From the NCBI RefSeq assembly GCF_003885045.1, contig NZ_RHJS01000002.1:744001-808000 (forward strand): DNA of 64,000 bases, written 5' to 3'. The notes under the pieces are model-generated. The model saw only the letters and a list, made by a program, of their open reading frames with translations, was not told the origin of the DNA and ran no database searches. Below are positions 51,630 through 59,881 of this stretch, piece by piece. Origin of the DNA: Schaedlerella arabinosiphila (GTDB taxonomy: Bacteria; Bacillota; Clostridia; Lachnospirales; Lachnospiraceae). The translations under genes were made by a program, and so were the position numbers. Within the stretch, counting starts at the first letter, position 1; each line of letters begins with the position of its first letter.

Positions 51630-53282
51630 ATGATTCAAAATCCCATTTTCAAGGGTTTTAACCCGGACCCCTGCATCTGCAGGAAGGATGACGATTATTA
51701 TGTGGCGGTATCTTCTTTCGAATGGTTTCCGGGAATCCCGGTGTACCATTCGAAGGATTTAAAAAACTGGGAACTGTACACCCATGTGCTGACCGATGAC
51801 AGGGAGGTGGAGCTGCGCAAGCTGCCCAGTGCAAAGGGAATCTGGGCGCCCTGCCTGACCTACTGCGAAGCGGAGGATTTATTTTATGTGGTGTACGGCG
51901 TGATGAATTCTATGAACGCCCGGTATTTTGACGTAGACAATTTCCTGATCACGGCAAAGGATATCCGGGGGCCGTGGAGCAGTCCGGTATACCTAAATTC
52001 CGCCGGATTCGACGCGTCGATTTTCCATGATGAGGACGGAAAAAAATATGTGGTGTCGCTGGAGTGGGAGACCAGGGAAGGCTATGAGAAGCCGGGTGAG
52101 ATCTGCATGGTGGAATATGACCCCAAAAAGCAGGAGGTCAAAGGCCATGTGAAACGGATCTGGCGCGGGGGCACCGACCGGGGCTGCATCGAGGCGCCCC
52201 ACCTGACGAAACGGGGGGAATACTATTATATCATGTGCGCGGAGGGCGGCACGGGATACAACCACTGCGTCACCATGGGCCGTTCGAAGCATGTCTGGGG
52301 GCCCTACGAAAAGGACCCTATGAATCCCATTCTGACCAGCCAGCCGGGAGAGTCTTACGAAAGGCATGATCCCGACCACTTGAAGCCGAAATATTACAAC
52401 CCGGATTCCATTTTGCAGAAGTCGGGCCACGCAAGCTATGTGGATCTGCCAAACGGGGAGACTTACCTTGTGCACCTCTGCGCAAGGCCCTTCGTACCGG
52501 AACTGTGCTGCACGCTGGGGCGGGAGACAAGCATCCAGAAAATGCAGTGGACGAAGGATGGGTGGCTGCGCATGGCGGACGGAAGCAACCTTGCGAAAAT
52601 GGAAGTGGAGGAGGCACAGCTTCCGGAAGCGGCTATGCCCCGGATTCCGGACTTTGATGATTTTGACTCGGAGGAATTGAGGCCCTGCTATTACGCGCCG
52701 AGGATTATGCCGGAGAGCTTCGTGGATCTGAAAGCCCGCCCCGGGTATCTCAGGATGCGGGGGCAGGAATCCAGAACCTCCCTGAACCGGGTCAGCATCC
52801 TGGCCCGGAAGCTGACCAGCGTCTATGCCACGGTCACCGCGAAAATGGAATTTTGCCCGGAGGTCTATCAGCACAGCGCGGGCCTGATCCTCTATTACGA
52901 CAATATGAACTATGTCAATCTGCGGAAATATTACAGCCAGACGCTGGGAGGAAGCGCCCTGTCCATCGTCCATCTGGAAAACGGCGAAAAGAACGAGATG
53001 GTGGATACCAGGATCGGCGTCAGGGACGTACCGGTTTATCTCAGGATCAGGTTGGAAGGGCGGAAATTTCATTTCGAATGGAGCTATGACGGGAAAGAGT
53101 ATACGCCCATCGGCGGGGAATTTGAGACAGCCAGGTTTTCTGATGAGTACTGCAAATTCGGGGAATTTACGGGGGCCTTCGTGGGAATGACCTGCGCGGA
53201 CCGGGCAAGGCACAGGCATTATGCGGATTTTGATTTCTTTGAGTATACGGCGGATGAGGGTCACTATTCACAGCTCATGTAA
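51630..53282 (+). CDS. GH43 beta-xylosidase
   Basis: A 550-residue cytoplasmic enzyme with an N-terminal five-bladed propeller (1-320) and a C-terminal beta-sandwich (about 345-545), the layout and length of XynB-type GH43 beta-xylosidases. The triad is base Asp13 in Asn-Pro-Asp-Pro, Asp128 in Gly-Phe-Asp-Ala-Ser and acid Glu188 in Ile-Glu-Ala-Pro. AAAGGAG precedes ATG 51630; it follows GH5 by 43 nt. It releases xylose (or arabinose) from short xylo-oligosaccharides imported by the GPH symporter. Confidence 0.92.
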   Translation: MIQNPIFKGFNPDPCICRKDDDYYVAVSSFEWFPGIPVYHSKDLKNWELYTHVLTDDREVELRKLPSAKGIWAPCLTYCEAEDLFYVVYGVMNSMNARYFDVDNFLITAKDIRGPWSSPVYLNSAGFDASIFHDEDGKKYVVSLEWETREGYEKPGEICMVEYDPKKQEVKGHVKRIWRGGTDRGCIEAPHLTKRGEYYYIMCAEGGTGYNHCVTMGRSKHVWGPYEKDPMNPILTSQPGESYERHDPDHLKPKYYNPDSILQKSGHASYVDLPNGETYLVHLCARPFVPELCCTLGRETSIQKMQWTKDGWLRMADGSNLAKMEVEEAQLPEAAMPRIPDFDDFDSEELRPCYYAPRIMPESFVDLKARPGYLRMRGQESRTSLNRVSILARKLTSVYATVTAKMEFCPEVYQHSAGLILYYDNMNYVNLRKYYSQTLGGSALSIVHLENGEKNEMVDTRIGVRDVPVYLRIRLEGRKFHFEWSYDGKEYTPIGGEFETARFSDEYCKFGEFTGAFVGMTCADRARHRHYADFDFFEYTADEGHYSQLM

Positions 53283-53359
53283 TTAGATTGTTTTAGAAGA
53301 GAAAAGCCATTGTTGATTGTGATAACCTTTGAAAAATAAGGGGATTGGGAATTAACACA

Positions 53360-53397
53360 TGGAGAACTGCTCTATAAAAGTAGTTCTCCATTTTTTT
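53360..53397 (+). terminator. Rho-independent terminator
   Basis: TGGAGAACT (53360-53368) pairs with AGTTCTCCA (53382-53390), followed by seven T residues; it ends the symporter-GH5-GH43 operon. Confidence 0.93.
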
Positions 53398-53794
53398 GTT
53401 GGTACTTTATCTGTCTTTTAAAGAGCATGATGCGAAAATACATTTGGGGTTGTGTATTTGGCCGCGATATGTTATCCTTAACAAGAAGAATCCAAAAAGA
53501 TATTCATCTTTTTTTGTTCTTGCCGGTACATCACCGGGTTACTCAATCACAGTTTTTTACAAAGCAGATTTTCGAGTTTCATTTGCCAGGAGGATATTTT
53601 TCAGGCTGTTTTCGTAGGAATTTTACTTTTCTGAGTCCATGATTCGTGTTATGATTAGTTCAGAAAAGAAAATTTGCAGCGATTCAGAGCAGCAGGCCGC
53701 ACGCAGACCTGCCGGCTGTTCTGAGGTGTGCCGGAAATTCTCTTCTCTCCTCGTGTAAACACTCGGAAAGTCCTGCAGGAGAAAGGAGAATTGA
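53398..53794. other. Non-coding AT-rich stretch
   Basis: Only short frames with no ribosome site or family resemblance (for example near 53427-53640). A GC-richer block at 53680-53780 is the leader of the Rpn gene, ending in AGAAAGGAG. No clear promoter could be picked. Confidence 0.4.
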
Positions 53795-54706
53795 ATGAAT
53801 CAGACAACGAAAAAAACAAACCAAGATTTTATTATGTCACCTAAGGTTGACGTATGCTTTGCAGGGCTGATGGAGAACCCGATGGTTCGGAAAGGCTTCT
53901 GCGCCGCAATCCTGCGGGTTTCACCGGAAACGGTTGAGAAAACGGAGCTGCTCCCTACCCATCTGCAGCGCAGCTACGCGGACGATAAGCTGGGAATCCT
54001 GGACGTGCGTGTGCGCATGATGGACGGTACTCAGATCAACATGGAGATGCAGGTAAAGGGGTACGAATTTTGGGATGAGCGGGCCCTGTTTTATCTTTGT
54101 AAAATGTTTTCGGATCAACTGAAATCCGGAGAAGCCTATGAAAATCTGAAAAAATGTATACACGTCAGTATTCTGGATTTTATCCGTTTTCCAAAGGATA
54201 AGGAGTGCTATCACAGGATCGGATTTTGCAAAAGAAAGACAGGAAAGCTTTACAGCGACAAACTGGAGATACAGATCCTGGAATTGAAAAAGCTGCCGAA
54301 GGAGGTACAGACCGGGGAAGAGATCGTCAACTGGATGCGTTTTTTTAACGGGAAAAATAAGGAGGAGTTTGAACAGATGGCGAAGAAGAGTGAATATCTG
54401 GGAGAGGCTTATGAAGCGCTGCAGAAGTTAAGCGCGGATGATTTGAAACGTCTGGAGTATGAAGCGAGAGAGAAAGCGCTGAAGGATCATAATTCATTTT
54501 TGAGCAGTGCACAGAGAATTGGGGAGAAGCGCGGGGAGAAACGTGGAGAGAAACGTGGGGAGAAACGCGGCAGGAAAATCGGAGAAGAACAGGGCATCGA
54601 ATTAGCAAAAAGGGTATTCCGGCTGCAGGCGCAGGGGAAAACGGAACAGAATATTGCATCTGAATGTGACATTCCGGTTGAGAAGGTGCGGAAGATTTTA
54701 GCGTAA
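53795..54706 (+). CDS. Rpn-family PD-(D/E)xK nuclease/putative transposase
   Basis: A 303-residue protein: N-terminal helix with Lys-Val-Asp-Val-Cys-Phe-Ala-Gly-Leu-Met, nuclease core with Leu-Asp-Val-Arg-Val-Arg and Asn-Met-Glu-Met-Gln-Val (Asp and Glu-x-Gln of the PD-(D/E)xK site), then a helical linker and a basic repeat, and a short C-terminal helix-turn-helix-like end. This is the architecture of RpnA-like recombination-promoting nucleases. Residues 243-258 are four Gly-Glu-Lys-Arg units. It follows AGAAAGGAG and has its own terminator. Such genes vary in copy number in gut Clostridia. The role in the cell is not settled. Confidence 0.88.
   Translation: MNQTTKKTNQDFIMSPKVDVCFAGLMENPMVRKGFCAAILRVSPETVEKTELLPTHLQRSYADDKLGILDVRVRMMDGTQINMEMQVKGYEFWDERALFYLCKMFSDQLKSGEAYENLKKCIHVSILDFIRFPKDKECYHRIGFCKRKTGKLYSDKLEIQILELKKLPKEVQTGEEIVNWMRFFNGKNKEEFEQMAKKSEYLGEAYEALQKLSADDLKRLEYEAREKALKDHNSFLSSAQRIGEKRGEKRGEKRGEKRGRKIGEEQGIELAKRVFRLQAQGKTEQNIASECDIPVEKVRKILA
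54521..54568 (+). repeat. Four 12-bp coding tandem repeats (Gly-Glu-Lys-Arg)
   Basis: GGGGAGAAGCGC, GGGGAGAAACGT, GGAGAGAAACGT and GGGGAGAAACGC in direct series inside the Rpn gene. The unit is a multiple of three, so copy-number change would lengthen or shorten a basic linker without a frameshift. Confidence 0.95.
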
Positions 54707-54788
54707 TTGCTCTGCCCGCAGCCGGATCATACATGTTTGATTGAGAAAATACAAAAAGAAGACTAAAAGCAATTTATTGTACTTGAAC

Positions 54789-54827
54789 GCCACAGACTTC
54801 TAAAGGAAGAGGTCTGTGGCTTATATT
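54789..54827 (+). terminator. Terminator after the Rpn gene
   Basis: GCCACAGAC (54789-54797) pairs with GTCTGTGGC (54812-54820), followed by TTATATT; the tail is moderately T-rich. Confidence 0.75.
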
Positions 54828-55163
54828 ATGTAAAAAAGCAAAGAGATGAAAGAGAAAGAAATGATCAGAGCGATAAGGCCTTAAGTTCATGGCATTGAGT
54901 CTAACCTCCCGCTGATTTTCGAATCAAAATTGCATCTTGCGCACCCTGGAATACCGGATAATCAAAAGATGTTTTTTAATTTTGGAGAGGTAGTAAAATG
55001 TGAAATGTCAAAGAGATAATGACAGATAAAGGAATCGGTTTTACATAGATTTTATATGTAAACAATGAGAGATTACCGACTGTCAATTAATCTATGATGA
55101 AAAACGCGGGACAGACAGAGCCAGGAAATAGTACTGTCTGTCCTGACTCAGGAGGTAAGAAAA
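54828..55163 (+). promoter_or_regulatory. Intergenic region with two dyads before the lipoprotein
   Basis: TTTACATA-N7-TATGTAAA (55040-55062) is an AT-rich dyad, a candidate operator. GGACAGACAG (55109-55118) pairs with CTGTCTGTCC (55134-55143), a 10-bp stem only 8 nt before AGGAGG of the lipoprotein gene; it could act as attenuator. Nothing else coding is seen. Confidence 0.5.
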
Positions 55164-56024
55164 ATGTCTGTAAACAACAGGAAATGGACAACTTTTACAG
55201 CAGCAATCAGTCTGGCCTGTCTCTGCGTGTCTTTATCAGCATGCTCTTACAGCACGAAACAAGATGCGCCAGTAGGAATGAGCAGCCAAGAAGAATCAGG
55301 CAACTCTGAGAATGCGAGCAGTCAAGAACAACCGGACAATTCCGAGAAAGCAGGAAGTCAGGTAGAAGCCGAGGGCTCTGCAAGCGCGGATGGTGCAGAG
55401 GAAAAATCAGAGGGGATACTATCCCGGGCACAGGGCATACTGGAGGGAGAACCAGTAGAATCATCAGCTGGAAAGGAGTTCCGCCAGGACAAGGTTCTGC
55501 AGTTGGGAGAGACAGCGCCGCTGGGCTTTCCTACGGTAGATAATCCGAAAAGAATTGGAGTCGAATGTACCGTAAATGCAGCAAAGCTGTACAATAATCC
55601 GAAAGAGGCCGGACTGGACGAGAAGAAGGTACAGACGGAAGGGGATCTCCTCTATGATATAGAGACGGAAATTCCTGTGTCGCCGTTAGATACATCAAAA
55701 TTAAGTTTTCTGCTATGTGACGTCAGCATAAAAAATATCAGTCTGGATCTGGGGGAACTGAACATAACCATGCTCAATGTGACAGGTCTTACATCAGATG
55801 GGAAGGAACTGAGGCATACAGGTCTTCCGGCGTATTATTCAGAAGCTGTGTATGAGCTGGATGATAGACACTTTTATGACTTTGACATACCTGCAGGCCA
55901 AAGTGTGGATATAAAAATAGGATGGTGGATAGATTTGGAGCAATACAAGAAGGAAAATTTGTATGTGACGTATAATTTTGGCGGCGATTATGATTTACAG
56001 AGTCTCTGGAAGCTGGACTTATAA
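55164..56024 (+). CDS. Secreted lipoprotein, DUF5028-like, first gene of ABC locus
   Basis: A 286-residue lipoprotein. Signal helix about 9-26, lipobox Leu-Ser-Ala-Cys (Cys27), then a 70-residue linker rich in Ser, Glu, Gln, Asn and Gly (low complexity) and a beta-sandwich-like domain (about 115-280). It resembles the smaller secreted protein encoded at 58438, and both may be DUF5028-type proteins found beside ABC exporters in Lachnospiraceae; that match is from memory. AGGAGG precedes the ATG. It is followed by the first permease after 14 nt. It may bind an extracellular peptide or protect the cell. Confidence 0.7.
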   Translation: MSVNNRKWTTFTAAISLACLCVSLSACSYSTKQDAPVGMSSQEESGNSENASSQEQPDNSEKAGSQVEAEGSASADGAEEKSEGILSRAQGILEGEPVESSAGKEFRQDKVLQLGETAPLGFPTVDNPKRIGVECTVNAAKLYNNPKEAGLDEKKVQTEGDLLYDIETEIPVSPLDTSKLSFLLCDVSIKNISLDLGELNITMLNVTGLTSDGKELRHTGLPAYYSEAVYELDDRHFYDFDIPAGQSVDIKIGWWIDLEQYKKENLYVTYNFGGDYDLQSLWKLDL

Positions 56025-56038
56025 GAAGGAGCAAAAAG

Positions 56039-56896
56039 ATGTTAAAAAGAATGATAGGAATAGAGCTTCGCAAAGCTTTGAAGAATAAACTATTTTATAT
56101 CACAATCCTGCTAGGCTGTTCCATCACCATGCTCAGCTTTGTGAACAGTATAGCTATTTATCAGAATGAGCTGTTGATGCAGGAACACTCAGCCGGGAAT
56201 CCGATGCAGGCACTCTCGAATGTATTTAATAACTGGAGCGGGGGAGAAACCTTTTCACTGGGGTCCTCCATTTACTTTTTTGTGCTCCCGCTGCTGGCAG
56301 CAATTCCCTATGGCTGGTCCTACTGCGAGGAAAAACAGTGCGGCTATGTCAGGATGGCGGCGGCGCGCGGCGGCAAGACCTGTTATTATCTGTCGAAATA
56401 CATTGCTGTTTTTTTATCCGGCGGGCTTGGGGCGGTCATTCCGCTGCTCTTTAATTTCCTGCTGACGTCGCTGTTCATTCCGGCGACCCTGCCAACGCCT
56501 GTATACTGTACCAGCAACGGAGTGTTTTTTTCTTCACTGATGTCCTCGCTCTATTATACGGTTCCGGTGCTGTATGTGCTGCTGTATCTTTGCGTGGACT
56601 TCGTGTTCTGCGGGCTGATCGCGTGTATCAGCTACTGTGCGGCAAGCCTGGTCAGGCACCGTGCCGTTACCGTGATCCTGCCGATGTTTTTGCTGCTGGC
56701 GTTCCACTATTCCCGGCAGTTCATCTATACCTCGAGTACGATAAGATATAAGGAAATATCCCCGATGTATTTTTTACGCCCGGTAGCGGCGGCATATACA
56801 GCTTCCTGGGCAGTGATCCTGGCGGAGGCGGCAGTTCTGTTTACCGCAACAATGTTTGTGAGTATGGTATGGGAGCGGAAGCATGAGATTTATTAA
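56039..56896 (+). CDS. ABC-2 type exporter permease
   Basis: A 285-residue membrane protein with six predicted helices, starting Leu-Lys-Arg-Met-Ile-Gly-Ile-Glu-Leu-Arg-Lys-Ala-Leu like ABC-2 permeases, and Tyr-Gly-Trp-Ser-Tyr-Cys-Glu-Glu-Lys-Gln-Cys-Gly. It pairs with the next gene, which overlaps by 14 nt, and with the ATPase at 57759. ABC-2 systems of this size export or give immunity to peptides; no peptide substrate gene is identified in the operon. Confidence 0.82.
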   Translation: MLKRMIGIELRKALKNKLFYITILLGCSITMLSFVNSIAIYQNELLMQEHSAGNPMQALSNVFNNWSGGETFSLGSSIYFFVLPLLAAIPYGWSYCEEKQCGYVRMAAARGGKTCYYLSKYIAVFLSGGLGAVIPLLFNFLLTSLFIPATLPTPVYCTSNGVFFSSLMSSLYYTVPVLYVLLYLCVDFVFCGLIACISYCAASLVRHRAVTVILPMFLLLAFHYSRQFIYTSSTIRYKEISPMYFLRPVAAAYTASWAVILAEAAVLFTATMFVSMVWERKHEIY

Positions 56897-57725
56897 AGAC
56901 TTGGTATTTGATTTCAGACAGGGAATCCTGAGAAGCGGGACGCTGCTGCTTGTGCCGGCGGTGATCGCGGCAGTGACATTTTTCGACTTTTATGCAAAGG
57001 CGCGGCGGTATCTGGAACAGGGGATGATACAAAGCACGGTGGATTATGGGGACTACTGGTTTTACCTGTACGGGGGGATGTGCGAGTACATACCCTCTCC
57101 CGACAACCCGTTCCAGTTTCCGGCTGTCTGGATCCTGATATTTTTAGTCCTTCCGTTCATTCTGCTGAATTATCCGTTCCGGGATATGTACGGAGTAGGG
57201 CAGCAGATATTGGTTCGTTCCGGGCGGAGATCCCTGTGGTGGCTGTCAAAATGCTGCTGGAATTTCTGCGGGACTGTCCTGTACCATCTGATCATACAGG
57301 CGGCAGGGCTTGTGCTGTCCCTTGCCTTTGGGGTGGAGATATCGAACCGGATCCATATGGATTTTATCAACCTGGTATTCAATATCAGGTATCAGGAGGT
57401 CTGGAATCCTTCTTCGCTCCCGGTCGCGGCATTTCTGCTGCCGGTACTGGTTTCCGCGGCCATCAACATGCTGCAGATGACGGTGTCCCTGTTTATCAGG
57501 CCGATGTTCGGCTTTTTCTCCGTGGCGGTCCTGCTGCTGGCGTCAGCCTACCTGCTGTCCCCGCTTCTGATCGGCAATTATGCCATGGCATTCCGGTATG
57601 ACTGGGTACTCAAGGCGGGGGTTTCGATGGAAGCTGGAATGAGGATAGCGGTAATCCTGCTGCTTCTGGCCGCATTAACAGGGCTTGTGAGATTTTGGTT
57701 ATATGACATATTGGAAAGTGAATAA
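56883..57725 (+). CDS. ABC exporter membrane subunit
   Basis: A 280-residue protein with six predicted helices, a long extracytoplasmic loop after the first, and a basic cytoplasmic N-terminus. It overlaps the previous permease by 14 nt and precedes the ATPase by 33 nt, so it is most likely the second permease of a heteromeric exporter. No sequence motif by itself identifies it. Confidence 0.75.
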   Translation: MRFIKDLVFDFRQGILRSGTLLLVPAVIAAVTFFDFYAKARRYLEQGMIQSTVDYGDYWFYLYGGMCEYIPSPDNPFQFPAVWILIFLVLPFILLNYPFRDMYGVGQQILVRSGRRSLWWLSKCCWNFCGTVLYHLIIQAAGLVLSLAFGVEISNRIHMDFINLVFNIRYQEVWNPSSLPVAAFLLPVLVSAAINMLQMTVSLFIRPMFGFFSVAVLLLASAYLLSPLLIGNYAMAFRYDWVLKAGVSMEAGMRIAVILLLLAALTGLVRFWLYDILESE

Positions 57726-57758
57726 CGTGTGAAATAGAATAGTAGGAAGGAGACAGAT

Positions 57759-58415
57759 ATGGTTCAAATAGAAGTTGATCATGTTACGAAACGGATCCAC
57801 AAAAATACGGTTCTGCAGGATGTCACTGCAGTGATGCACGAGGGAAGGATCTACGGGCTGCAGGGGGTGAACGGCTCGGGGAAGACCATGCTGATGCGTA
57901 TGATCATCGGCCTGATCCGCCCTTCGGAGGGCCGGGTGTCGATCAATGGCCGGGTGCTGGGCAAGGACATCGAATTTCCGGAAAGCATTGGTTTCCTGCT
58001 GGAAAATCCGGCATTTCTGGGGCGCTATTCAGGCTTCGACAATCTGAACATGCTGGCGGGCATCCGGAGGCTTGCCGCACCGGAGCAGATCCGGGAGAGC
58101 ATCCGGGCGGTAGGGCTGGATCCGATGGACAGGAAGAAGTACAGAAAATATTCGCTCGGGATGAAGCAGCGTCTCGGCATTGCCGCGGCGATCATGGAAG
58201 CGCCTGACATCGTGATCCTGGATGAGCCGACCAATGCCCTTGACGAAGCCGGGATCGGCCTGGTGAAAGGGATCCTCACAGAGCAGAAGCAGAGGGGCGC
58301 GCTTGTGATCGTGTCCTGCCATGATATCGGGATACTGAAAGAATTGTCGGATGAGATCTTCAGGCTGGATGCGGGCAGGGTTGTGGAACACCTGTGCCTG
58401 GACAGTGCACAGTGA
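57759..58415 (+). CDS. ABC transporter ATP-binding protein
   Basis: A 218-residue ATPase: Walker A Gly-Val-Asn-Gly-Ser-Gly-Lys-Thr (36-43), signature Tyr-Ser-Leu-Gly-Met-Lys-Gln-Arg-Leu-Gly (about 130), Walker B Ile-Val-Ile-Leu-Asp-Glu-Pro-Thr, D-loop Ala-Leu-Asp and switch His in Ser-Cys-His-Asp. It resembles the short BcrA-type ATPases of peptide exporters and immunity systems. It energises the two permeases before it. Confidence 0.95.
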   Translation: MVQIEVDHVTKRIHKNTVLQDVTAVMHEGRIYGLQGVNGSGKTMLMRMIIGLIRPSEGRVSINGRVLGKDIEFPESIGFLLENPAFLGRYSGFDNLNMLAGIRRLAAPEQIRESIRAVGLDPMDRKKYRKYSLGMKQRLGIAAAIMEAPDIVILDEPTNALDEAGIGLVKGILTEQKQRGALVIVSCHDIGILKELSDEIFRLDAGRVVEHLCLDSAQ

Positions 58416-58437
58416 GACGGAGAAAGGAGAGAGGGCT

Positions 58438-59016
58438 ATGCGTAAAAAAAGAATTGCGGCTGTCGTGATCATGCTTTGCATGATAGGGCTGTATGGAGCC
58501 AGAGTCTATGCGGTCAACGCGGATATCAGTACCCCGGGCCGCCAGATATTCGAGAAGGGGGAGACGGTTCCGTATGGAACAGACTATAATATCTCCGAGG
58601 GCGATTCCTGCGAGGGCTACACCGTGCAGGCATTGGATTCCAGAACCTTGTCGGCGGAAGAGTTCAGCAGGGAATATGACGTGAAGGATATGGGGATTGC
58701 CGATGCTTTTTATATGGTAAAGCTGTCTGTAAAAAATGAAAGCAATCAACACGTCGGGGAGCAGGGCGTGCCGCTGGGGATCTCCATGCTGGTCGGAACG
58801 AATTACTCTATCATACCATCACCGGCCCTGTTCCAGGCGGTGAATCCGGATATACCGGCAATATCATTTTCTCTGCAAACCGGGACGGAAAAGGAAGTAT
58901 GGCTTGTATTTCAGCTGATCTCCGGAAGCACCCCAGATTCGGAATATCTGGAAAAACATCCGCCCATGCTGCAGATCACGCAGTATCCGAATCAGAAATT
59001 GCTTCAGCTATCCTGA
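58438..59016 (+). CDS. Secreted protein, DUF5028-like
   Basis: A 192-residue protein with N-terminal signal helix (Met-Arg-Lys-Lys-Arg then about 16 hydrophobic residues) and a beta-rich mature part (Leu-Ser-Val-Lys-Asn-Glu-Ser-Asn). It resembles the C-terminal half of the lipoprotein encoded at 55164 in plan (both end in short strands after Ile-Lys-Ile/Val-Trp-Leu). ATG 58438 follows AAAGGAGAG. It lies between the ABC exporter and agrB, tying the two parts of the locus together. Function unknown. Confidence 0.7.
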   Translation: MRKKRIAAVVIMLCMIGLYGARVYAVNADISTPGRQIFEKGETVPYGTDYNISEGDSCEGYTVQALDSRTLSAEEFSREYDVKDMGIADAFYMVKLSVKNESNQHVGEQGVPLGISMLVGTNYSIIPSPALFQAVNPDIPAISFSLQTGTEKEVWLVFQLISGSTPDSEYLEKHPPMLQITQYPNQKLLQLS

Positions 59017-59179
59017 CGCATCAGGAAGAGAATATGCATTTTGAGCAGCCAAAACAACCTGTTAGTCAATAGATGTTGATTTTTGACAGCAGAACCCGTA
59101 AATTGATTATTGAAATTTAGGAGCTGTAGAAAAACAACGGATACAGATCCTAAAGAAGGAGGAGGTTGAGACACAGAAG
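59017..59179. other. Spacer before agrB
   Basis: A -35-like TTGACA at 59083-59088 is followed at 17 nt by ATTATT, a weak -10. AGGAGGAGG precedes agrB. A short frame ending Glu-Gln-Pro-Lys-Gln-Pro recalls AgrD tails but lacks a Cys and start (see rejected). Confidence 0.35.
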
Positions 59180-59788
59180 ATGATCGAGAGAACGGCGAAA
59201 AGGATTGCGGTAAGCTGCGTAAAAAACAATGTGATCCAGAAGGAACAGGAAGGGGTATGCGCCTACGGCATGGAGCTGCTGATCGCGACAATGTGCAGCA
59301 CGGTGGCCATATTAGGAGCGGGACTGATCCTGCATCGGTTCTGGTATACCATATTTTTATTGGTTCCCTTTTACCACATCCGGATGTATGCAGGGGGAAT
59401 CCATGCGGAAACCTATGCGAAGTGTATTCTGTCATTTACCGTGGGATTTCTGATGATCCTGCTGGGAACGGAATATTTGATTCGAGCGGGTTTTCAGGAC
59501 GGGCTGATGCTGTATTCCCTGATGTCTTTTCTGGTAATCTGGCTGGTGTCCCCGATTGAGGATCACAGCAGGCCGCTCAGCGTGGATGAACAGACAGGAT
59601 ATAAGAAAAAAGCACGCATCTCAGCATTTGGCTATGAGTCCATGGTACAGGCGATATATTACATTTGGAAGTCGGTGGAGGCTTTGTATGCGGCATCAGC
59701 CGTAAGCGCCGTCGCACTGGTCCTTATATTGGGGATTGTAAAAAATAAAAGGATCGGATACCGGCCGGCACATATTTGTAGAAAATAA
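59180..59788 (+). CDS. agrB: AgrB peptidase (autoinducer processing)
   Basis: A 202-residue membrane endopeptidase of the AgrB family: about six helices, catalytic His75 and Cys82 in Gly-Gly-Ile-His-Ala-Glu-Thr-Tyr-Ala-Lys-Cys. AgrB cuts the C-terminal tail of the AgrD precursor and closes the thiolactone ring. ATG 59180 follows AAGGAGGAGG with a spacing of 12. There is no agrD immediately downstream, as in S. aureus; the AgrD-like gene is 2.1 kb on, after the kinase. A promoter lies between agrB and the response regulator, so the two may be transcribed partly separately. Confidence 0.93.
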   Translation: MIERTAKRIAVSCVKNNVIQKEQEGVCAYGMELLIATMCSTVAILGAGLILHRFWYTIFLLVPFYHIRMYAGGIHAETYAKCILSFTVGFLMILLGTEYLIRAGFQDGLMLYSLMSFLVIWLVSPIEDHSRPLSVDEQTGYKKKARISAFGYESMVQAIYYIWKSVEALYAASAVSAVALVLILGIVKNKRIGYRPAHICRK

Positions 59789-59803
59789 AAAATGTGATAT
59801 ACT
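59776..59803 (+). promoter_or_regulatory. Promoter between agrB and the Agr response regulator
   Basis: -35 TTGTAG (59776-59781), 16-nt spacer, -10 TATACT (59798-59803). The -35 sits inside the last codons of agrB. Transcription would start near 59810, at the conserved motif. Confidence 0.6.
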
Positions 59804-59809
59804 AAGATA

Positions 59810-59856
59810 TGCCCAAGGGGTGCCCTATGATGGCCAACCGGCTGTTTTACAGGGGA
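59810..59856 (+). promoter_or_regulatory. Conserved leader motif of the Agr two-component genes
   Basis: CCCAAGGG...CCC...ATGGCCA...CGGC.GTTT, matching 7161-7206 in the same base order. GCC-AACC-GGC can form a hairpin. Located at the start of the predicted transcript, so it may be an RNA structure or protein site. Confidence 0.45.
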
Positions 59857-59881
59857 AAATTACGAGGAAAGAGGTTTCGGG

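Noticed and set aside
51993..53264. 423-codon minus-strand frame inside the GH43 gene
   Set aside because: Shadow of the plus-strand xylosidase, which has a complete catalytic triad and ribosome site.
53427..53642. Small open frames between GH43 and the Rpn gene
   Set aside because: No ribosome site, poor composition, no similarity; treated as non-coding.
59028..59072. Short frame ending Phe-Glu-Gln-Pro-Lys-Gln-Pro just before agrB, resembling an AgrD tail
   Set aside because: No start codon with ribosome site, no Cys core and no amphipathic helix; the frame overlaps the previous gene out of phase. At best a vestige; the gene at 61860 is a far better AgrD.
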